Shown: piece after piece, positions 56,767 through 64,000 of the stretch
Layout of the letters: each line of letters begins with the position of its first letter
Position numbering within the stretch: position 1 is the stretch's first letter
NCBI GenBank assembly: GCA_004009845.1
Contig: RMBW01000008.1
Coordinates: 434,001 to 498,000, forward strand
DNA from: Davidsoniella eucalypti
Lineage: Eukaryota; Ascomycota; Sordariomycetes; Microascales; Ceratocystidaceae
DNA length: 64,000 bases
Reading direction: 5' to 3'
Position numbers and translations under genes: made by a program
The notes under the pieces: generated by a model
Told to the model about the DNA's origin: nothing
The model's input: only the letters and a program-made list of their open reading frames with translations
Databases searched by the model: none

Positions 56767-59700
56767 ATGCCTGTTGTATCAGCAGAGAAACTTGCTCGCC
56801 TGCAAAGGCACCCAGACGATATCAGAAATGTACGCTCTTCTCTGCCGTCACGATCCCATTTCATGCAGCAACTAACTCCGCCTTTCAGATTTGCATTCTT
56901 GCCCATGTTGACCATGGCAAAACCTCCCTCACAGACGCTCTACTCGCGACCAACGGCATCATCTCACCCAAGCTTGCCGGAAAGATCAGATATCTTGACT
57001 CGCGCCCAGATGAACAGCGTCGCGGAATCACGATGGAATCATCCGCCATCTCTCTACACTTTTCTATGATGCGCCGGACATCTCCAGAAACAGAGCCCGA
57101 AGCAAAAGAATACCTAATCAACCTCATTGATTCTCCTGGTCACATCGATTTTAGCAGTGAAGTCTCTACAGCCTCTCGACTATGTGATGGAGCTTGTGTC
57201 CTTGTTGATGCGGTTGAAGGTGTCTGCAGTCAAACTGTCACTGTGCTACGCCAAACTTGGGTCGAAAAGCTTAAGCCTTTGCTCGTCATTAACAAGATCG
57301 ACCGCTTGATTACTGAGCTCAAGATGACGCCGGCCGAAGCCTACACACACCTTTCAAAAATCCTGGAGCAAGTCAACGCCGTGCTGGGAAGTTTCTTCCA
57401 GGGCGAGCGCATGGAGGAGGACATGAACTGGCGAGAAAAAATCGATGCCAAAGTTGCTGCTTCCAAGACGAAGGAATCTTCAGGTGACCTTGGTGAGGTT
57501 GAGTACCAAGAGAGAGATGATGAGGACATATATTTCGCCCCCGAGAAAAACAACGTTATCTTCAGCAGTGCCATCGATGGCTGGGCGTTCACTGTCCGTC
57601 AATTTTCTAGCATCTACGAGAAGAAGCTCGGTATAAAGCGTGGCATGATGGAAAAGGTTCTTTGGGGCAATTTCTACCTGGATCCCAAGACGAAAAAAAT
57701 CCTCGGCCCAAAGCATCTAAAGGGCCGCAACCTCAAGCCAATGTTTGTCCAACTTGTCCTTGATCCTATATGGACTGTTTATAACGCTACTATCGGAGGT
57801 GATCACGGAAAGGGCGATCCCGAGCTACTTGAAAAGGTCACCAAGTCTCTCAATATCACGCTGCCCAATCACGTTCTTCGCTCGCGGGATCCTCGAGTTC
57901 TCATGACATCAGTTTTTGCCAGCTGGTTGCCTATATCTGTTGCCATTCTCGTCTCCGTTGTCGAATCTTTACCGTCTCCCAAGCAGGCACAGTTAGAACG
58001 CATGGCGGCATTGCTCGAAGATTCACCCGGTGCGGATAGTATCAGTCCCGCTGTTAAGGACTCTATGATAAGTTTCAAGACAGGAAGAGACGACCCTGTG
58101 GTTGTATACATCAGCAAGGTTGTTTCTGTACCGGAAAGCGAGCTACCGGAAAATAAAAGGAAGCCTGGCACCATGTCCAGTGAGGAAGCTAGAGAGCTTG
58201 CGCGCAAGAAGCGTGCAGAGTTTGCTTTGAAGCAAGCTGCTGAGGCCAGCAATCCTTTGAATAACTTGACTGAAGCACTCGACGATGTCAATATAGACGA
58301 TCATTTACCAGAACATGAAGAGAAGGAGATCGACCCTGAGCATCTAATCGGCTTCGCTCGCATCTACTCCGGCACACTAAACGTCGGTGATAAGCTCTAT
58401 GTCATTCCGCCAAAGTGGTCTCCTGCCCAGTCAAACGCTGCTGACAAGCTGAAAGAGATTGAGGTCCAGTCTCTCTACATGCTAATGGGACGTAATCTCG
58501 AAAGCCTCGATTCCGTCCCTGCTGGTTGCGTATTTGGCATTGGCGGTCTAGATGGCAATATCTTGAAGTCAGGCACACTTTGCAGTGTTCGTGACGGCGC
58601 TCCTAACTTGGCCGGAGTCAACATGGCTGGCCAACCTATTGTGCGTGTTGCTTTGGAACCTGTCAATCCCTCGGATCTTGACAAGATGATCACCGGCCTC
58701 AAGTTACTTGTCCAAAGTGATCCTTGTGCCGAGTACGAGCAGTTCGAAACCGGAGAGCACGTGCTTCTCACTGCCGGTGAACTCCATCTCGAACGTTGTT
58801 TGACGGATCTACAAGAGCGATTTTCGCGCTGTGAGATTCAGGCTGGTGCCCCCATTGTTCCATACCGTGAGACTATTGTTCGCGACAAGGAAATGCGCCC
58901 TCCTGTCAACAAGGACTTGGGCCGTGGTGGCGTCGTGATGTCCACCAGCTCCAAGCAAGTCACTCTATCGCTTCGCATACAGCCGCTGCCAGCAGATGTC
59001 ACTTCTTTCTTGAGGAAGAACGGCGACTCCATCAAGAAGCTCTACTCTGATAAGAAGAGTGAAGCACAAAACAGTGTTGAGGAAGATGAAGACGATATTA
59101 CTGATGATTTTGTCGGTTCCAAGGTTCTTTCTGCTACCGAGCTCCGTGACGGACTTCGCCAAGTTCTCGAGGAGGGCAGGGGCAAGGAATCATGGAAGGG
59201 CTTGGTGGACAAAATCACGTCATTTGGACCTCGCCGAGTTGGACCTAATCTTTTAATTGATTCTACTGCTGATCAGGTGCTATATCATATATTTGCACCC
59301 AGTGCTACCTCTACGCTTGAGGATGTTCTCAACGCTCGTCACTTTAGTGACAATATTACATATAGTTTCCAGCTTGCAACCAACCAAGGTCCGCTCTGTA
59401 ATGAGCCTGTGGAAGGCGTCGCCGTATTTGTCGAAGATGTTTCCATTACTCTTCCCGAAGGCGAGAGCACCTCTGCCCGTGACAAGGTTGGCCGTCTGAC
59501 CGGCGAAGTCATCAAAACTTTCCAGGCTGCCTTTAAGGCCGCCTTTATGGATTGGTCGCCGCGTATGATGCTGGCTATGTACACTGTTGAAATCCAGGCT
59601 TCTACAGAGGTTCTCGGACGTGTATACGATGTCCTAACTCGCCGCCGCGGTCGTATTGTCTCAGAGAGCATGAACGAGGGCACGCCGTTCTTCACCATTC

Positions 59701-59987
59701 AGGCCAGTGTCCCTGTTGCCGAGTCTTTTGGCTTTGCTGACGAAACTCGCAAGCGTACCTCTGGCGCTGCCCAGCCACAACTCATATTTGCTGGATTTGA
59801 AATTCTCGATGAGGACCCGTTCTGGGTACCGTTTACTGATGACGATCTAGAGGATCTAGGTGAGTTAGCCGATAAGGATAACGTTGCAAAGAAGTACATG
59901 GATGGAGTTCGTAAACGTAAAGGTTTACTAGTAGAAGGTCGCAATGTTGCTACAGATGCTGAGAAGCAAAAGACTTTGAAGCGATAA
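56767..59987 (+). CDS. Ribosome assembly GTPase RIA1/EFL1 (1053 aa, 2 exons)
   Basis: This cytosolic EF-2-like GTPase, with Sdo1/SBDS, releases the anti-association factor Tif6/eIF6 from 60S subunits. Exon 1 (56767-56829, MPVVSAEKLARLQRHPDDIRN) and exon 2 (56889-59987) are joined across a 59-bp intron. The G domain starts at the junction: ICILAHVDHGKTS (P loop 26-33), switch I region with RGITMESSAIS, DSPGHIDF (G3, about 102) and NKID (G4, about 156). An EFL1-type insertion (acidic, with KIDAKVAASKTKESS…) interrupts the G domain, as in the family. Domain II follows (FARIYSGTLNVGDKLYVIPP). A charged insertion with EEDEDDIT lies before domain IV. The end is EF-G/EF-2 IV-V-like (YDVLTRRRGRIVSESMNEG). 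The length fits yeast Ria1 (1110 aa). Confidence 0.96.
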
Positions 59988-61860
59988 AAAATGTTAGTTT
60001 TTTTATTTAGTGCATCGAGTATACTATACGATGTAGTTCCAAATATATATTGTCTAACAAGTTAGAGTATAAGGGCTCATTTAACTGTTATCAAGTTGTG
60101 AATTCACAGAATTGCGTTACTTAATGTTGATGTTACTGATATTACTAACATTAGGGTTATCTTGACGGACGGTTCATGATAACCCATAAGAAAAGGGTTG
60201 GCGATGATCTGAATTTGGCTACAGTAAGCAGGCCTGCACTCTAGTTTAAGTAGTAACCACACAAATAGCCAGTAGTAATGAGAATCATGAAGGCCTTGAA
60301 TTTCTCCTTGACAGCCATTTAAAAGGATGTCTTTCAGGAGCCCACCTCCTGGACCCCTTTGTTAAGCAGCAGAAAATTAGAAGTTCAGTAAAACTGAGAT
60401 CAGTGATGCAGCATGGGCAAGAGATACATATGTATGTTTATATTATTGGGCCCACTAAAGCCTGGAAATCAGTGAAATAAGTTGGATTTATGAGCAAGGA
60501 AGGTGTTATAGCACACTTCCTTCCATTTTGCATCTGATTTCCTAGCATGACGAACATCGTGTCTCCGGGAACTAGGCAATCTTGACTTGGAATAGGAAAG
60601 AGCAATGGCTCGCAAATAGGAATTATAGGCTCTTGCTGGTTCGGAATCAGAATGGGTTTATTGCTGTATGATTATTACTAAGCAACACGACGACTACATT
60701 TGTTTGCACCCTGATATTTGTTTTCATTCTCACCAAAAGTCCATTGATTATGGTCCAGATCTCATCGACTCAAAGCCCAGACAGGCATATTTTGCACGTT
60801 CCGGAGTCTACGCATATCTCGTTTCTTTTGACAGCGGTGAATTCATGTCGAATGCCTGGATATAGATTTCTCCTTTTTCCCTAGGCGTTCTCTAGTGGTG
60901 ACAAACGCCAACATCGTGCTTCCCTCGTACAAGCAGCAGGCTTATTTTTGTTTTTGTTTCTTGGACTTAATTTCAGAACTAACCGGCTAAGTGGCTTTTG
61001 GGACTTAGAGAGAGCTGTAAGAAGACTCCTGCCCCGTGCACTTGGGCCCTAGTTCATCGTCGTTGTAGAAAAATTCAAATTCTCCATAGACAGTTTGTTT
61101 GTTTCTCTTCCACGAAGCTGGCTACGAAAGAAAATAACTGACTGACTTACTTAGTTGCATCCTTTTGCTACTCTAGTTGTATGTGGCTGACAGTAACCCC
61201 GGCTAAAAACCTGCGTATACTGATAACCCCAGAACGCTGCAATAGTGGAATAGTGACAATAGTGAGCCTCTATAAAACTTAGTGCTGTCGTCTGCTTCAG
61301 GATCTGTGCCGTGGAATTGGCTCCCTCGCCGCCAAGCCCTTTTTTCCTAGCAGCTTGAGCTATTGCCAGCTAAGTGTTACGAGCTAATAGAAAGGGTACC
61401 CTACCACTTTAACCTTGAACCGCCAACCGACACACACAATCCACAACCGGATACCACGAGAAAGAACAACAAGCGCATCACTTGGACTGGTCTGTATAGT
61501 AGACGCGCATCACTTCGATTGACTGACTGTTGGCTTATCTATCCTCTAAAGCCATTCATTACCTCTCTCTACCTCTTTCTCTTTTTCGTAGGCGCCATGG
61601 GGCTGAGCGCTGTTATTCTGATTGTATCCTAAGCGCAGAGTTAAGGTAAGTAAGTCGTCATTTCGCAATTCTAGCAGCATTGCTACTGAGCTAGAGCTGA
61701 GCTGCTATCAACATATGCTTACAAACAATATCATGGAATATTGGCTTTCAAGAGACTCGCTGTTTGACAAACGAGATTAATATAGAACACTAGAATACTA
61801 ACCAATTGCTGGCAATAGCGCATCTAGAAGTACTCGATCTCAGCCCGTCTCGCCTATACA
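59988..61860. other. Intergenic between RIA1 and FMP27
   Basis: No gene is supported. A GTAAGTAAG sequence at 61646 could be the donor of a 5' UTR intron of the FMP27 gene. Confidence 0.45.
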
Positions 61861-64000
61861 ATGGCGCTTTTCAACCCCTCGTTCTTGTTCGGCATAGCCG
61901 TGCTATTTTATCTTAGCACATTCGTCTTTTTCGCCATTGTCCGCGTCCTCACCGGCGTTTCCATTCAGCGCCTGGGATATCTCTCCTTGCGCCGCATCTC
62001 ATATACACCTCGCGATGGCATTCGAATCGATATCCGCGGGCTTGGCATCCACCTGCACCGCCCGACCTTCGCACAGCCTACTTGGCTAAGCTTTGTAATT
62101 GATGAGCTTGCGGTCACCATAAATCGCACTCAATTGGAGAGCAGCTTGAAGCGCGAAGATGGTGACGACTCGGGAAGCGACAACGAACACGTTTCCGACG
62201 CACCAACTGATCCATTGCTCCCTAAGACAGAGGGCATAGACGAAACTACTGGCGGATCTGATATGCCAACAATCACCCGGAATGGAGACAATATATCACC
62301 CACTGAGCCAATAGACCCGTTTTCTACCAATCCTATCGCCACTGCTACTGCTGGGGCGGGACAAGAAGCAGCAGCCTCTAGCGCAAAGAGTGCCAAGTCG
62401 CTAGAGCGCAGCGAGACATGGGCAAAACTCATGAAGCTGAAGGACAGGATCAAGAAGCTCCACGGGAATGTCAAATGGCTACGCATGGTCGATGTTGTTG
62501 CTAAGAATTCTAGCGTTGTGCTCGTGGGTGTTGGAAACGCCCAGTTTGGTAGCTTTAGCGTTGCAGTCGATACACGTAGCAAGTTGGTTGATCGCACTCG
62601 CTTTTTCAACACAGGCTCCGATCAAGCTATCAAGAAAAAGCAAGCAGAGTGGATTATGACGCTCCGTAGCGTTCTTTTCACGGCAGAAGGCAAAGAATCC
62701 ATTGATATCGTTGACAACGCGACTCTTAACATCCATGGATTTCTCTCTGATACACTCGACGGTTTGCGTGATGCCTCTGTTGCGCTGAAGTTGGGGCGTG
62801 TCCACATTCCCTGGGACGATATCTCTCTTTCTATGGCCAACCTTAAGAAGGTTCGGGTAGAGACCGCTCCTGTTGTTACCTCTCCAGTGACAGAGAAAGA
62901 GCCCGCCAATCCTCCTACCCTTGGGCCTAGTCTTGATGAGGCATTCCAAGAAGGCTTTTTCCCTAAACTTCCAAACCGTGTTCCTACCTTCAACTCTTCC
63001 GTTGACAAGGATCTCATGCAGACTATTGCAGACTCAAAAGAGTTTGTTACTTCTATCCTGCGTGGCATCAAAGAGGTGCAGTTTGCCGTAAGCTATGTAG
63101 CTTTGTCTAAGAGGGCGGAAGCTGACAAGTCCGGCACATCACCACTGATCTTGACAGTCTCCACGAAGGAAGTTGGCATCGACTTGCATAGATTAGATCC
63201 CAAGTCTCCAGCCCATCGCATGTATTTTGCGAGCAATGACATTGCTCATGAGGCGCTTGGAGCTGCCCTCTCATTATCTGTGGGCTTACACGATGGAAAC
63301 GGCAAGCATGAGCGGCTGGTCTATATTCCTATGGCCACCACTACGATGAAGACTACTTTACCGTCTAAAACTGTGGAGTTGGTGAAGCAAGGATCACCAG
63401 AGGAGCGAAACACTAACATCTTGTTCGCTAACTCGGTTATCACATCCCCATCGGTCGATTTGAGTCCGCATCATATCCCTCTCTTGATAAGGCTCTTGAA
63501 GCCCAAGCCTAAGCGGCACACAGTGAAGGTGTCTGTTGCCGATGTTTCTCAGAAACACCACCTCTTGATTTCGAGACTTTTACCTAAGGCGAACATAAAG
63601 TTCTCCATGCATGAGCCCGTTATGCGCATTTCCCTCGCTCCTTTGAATAGAGTAGGTGACTCCGATGAGTCTGACCTTATCATCTCTTCTATCTCTTCCG
63701 TGTCATTGGAGATAGAATCCTTCCACTCTGCAGTCCAAGAACTGCATTACTCCTTGGCGTCAACAATGCGACTACAAACCCATAAGCTCTATTACCAGAC
63801 CATCAACGGAGAGCGTTTGGACCTGACCCAAACAGAAAGCTTTGACTTGAAGATACAGTTGAGTGCGGCGCCAGATGTTTATGTAGTAGCAACTGGAAAC
63901 ATCCAAACGTCCACTATAAAAATGGTTCGACCCGAGATCATTGAAGGTCTGCGCCAAATTGTCCATCAGTTACGTCATGATGTGCAGGGCGAAAAGAAGA
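61861..64000 (+). CDS. FMP27/Hobbit-type bridge-like lipid transfer protein, N-terminal part
   Basis: The first 713 codons of a very large gene that runs out of the window; the frame is open from the ATG at 61861 to the edge with no intron needed. It begins with a membrane anchor (SFLFGIAVLFYLSTFVFFAIVRVLTGVSI, about 6-34). Then come the repeating-beta-groove-type start LGYLSLRRISYTPRDGIRIDIRGLGIHLHRPT and LSFVIDELAVTINRTQLE, as in FMP27/YPR117W and animal Hobbit/BLTP2. These proteins form long hydrophobic channels that carry lipids between the ER and the plasma membrane at contact sites; this role is known from homologues. An acidic, low-complexity insert (about 100-190) separates the first groove strands from KLKDRIKKLHGNVKWLRMVDVVAKNSSVVLVG. 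The C-terminal Fmp27 domains lie beyond the window. Confidence 0.9.
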   Translation, partial: MALFNPSFLFGIAVLFYLSTFVFFAIVRVLTGVSIQRLGYLSLRRISYTPRDGIRIDIRGLGIHLHRPTFAQPTWLSFVIDELAVTINRTQLESSLKREDGDDSGSDNEHVSDAPTDPLLPKTEGIDETTGGSDMPTITRNGDNISPTEPIDPFSTNPIATATAGAGQEAAASSAKSAKSLERSETWAKLMKLKDRIKKLHGNVKWLRMVDVVAKNSSVVLVGVGNAQFGSFSVAVDTRSKLVDRTRFFNTGSDQAIKKKQAEWIMTLRSVLFTAEGKESIDIVDNATLNIHGFLSDTLDGLRDASVALKLGRVHIPWDDISLSMANLKKVRVETAPVVTSPVTEKEPANPPTLGPSLDEAFQEGFFPKLPNRVPTFNSSVDKDLMQTIADSKEFVTSILRGIKEVQFAVSYVALSKRAEADKSGTSPLILTVSTKEVGIDLHRLDPKSPAHRMYFASNDIAHEALGAALSLSVGLHDGNGKHERLVYIPMATTTMKTTLPSKTVELVKQGSPEERNTNILFANSVITSPSVDLSPHHIPLLIRLLKPKPKRHTVKVSVADVSQKHHLLISRLLPKANIKFSMHEPVMRISLAPLNRVGDSDESDLIISSISSVSLEIESFHSAVQELHYSLASTMRLQTHKLYYQTINGERLDLTQTESFDLKIQLSAAPDVYVVATGNIQTSTIKMVRPEIIEGLRQIVHQLRHDVQGEKK

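Overview
The window is nuclear DNA of a filamentous ascomycete (Pezizomycotina). The reasons are short GT-AG introns with CTAAC-type branch sites, ATG starts, widely spaced monocistronic genes on both strands, fungal housekeeping genes of filamentous type (COP9 signalosome CSN5, eIF3 subunit L, eIF4B, Golgi pH regulator, RIA1, FMP27), and Tad-like non-LTR retrotransposons carrying an RNase H domain. I cannot name the species.

Positions 1-15000 are repeat-rich. A decayed LINE 3' half (1-1550) ends in a CAT-repeat tail inside an older LINE RNase H remnant (to about 2135). Next come an inverted-repeat pair (2196-2310 and 5540-5661) flanking a small secreted-protein gene (3364-3963), a degraded copy of a repeat I call R (5023-5463), and a CorA-family transporter gene (6098-7969). 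A minus-strand tRNA-Gly(UCC) gene (8208-8278) follows. Immediately upstream of the tRNA lie two minus-strand retroelements in tandem: R (about 8291-9046) and a full-length, open LINE (about 9058-14935). Both have AAC-repeat tails, and the same 11-bp target sequence occurs three times around them.

Positions 14947-26100 hold no gene I can support. The gene-bearing half then reads: an alpha-arrestin (26257-27991, +); CSN5 (29417-30538, +) convergent with a Tim17/22/23-family protein (30777-31664, -); eIF4B (32936-36052, +) convergent with the Golgi pH regulator homologue (37104-38951, -); a UspA-domain protein (42974-44183, -); a small serine-rich protein (45778-46322, -); eIF3L (54365-55963, -) divergent from the ribosome-maturation GTPase RIA1 (56767-59987, +); and the first 713 codons of FMP27/Hobbit (61861 to the window end, +). 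Several of these serve translation (eIF4B, eIF3L, RIA1, tRNA-Gly), but they are dispersed and there is no operon-like or secondary-metabolite cluster. The gaps between 38952 and 54364 are long, A/T-tract-rich and apparently non-coding.

The most interesting signal is retroelement behaviour. It comprises repeated use of one target site at a tRNA 5' end, a non-autonomous repeat that shares the LINE's 3' tail, and 27-37-bp insertions (2566, 25908, 18603) that consist of little more than a 3' tail yet have perfect 11-bp target-site duplications.
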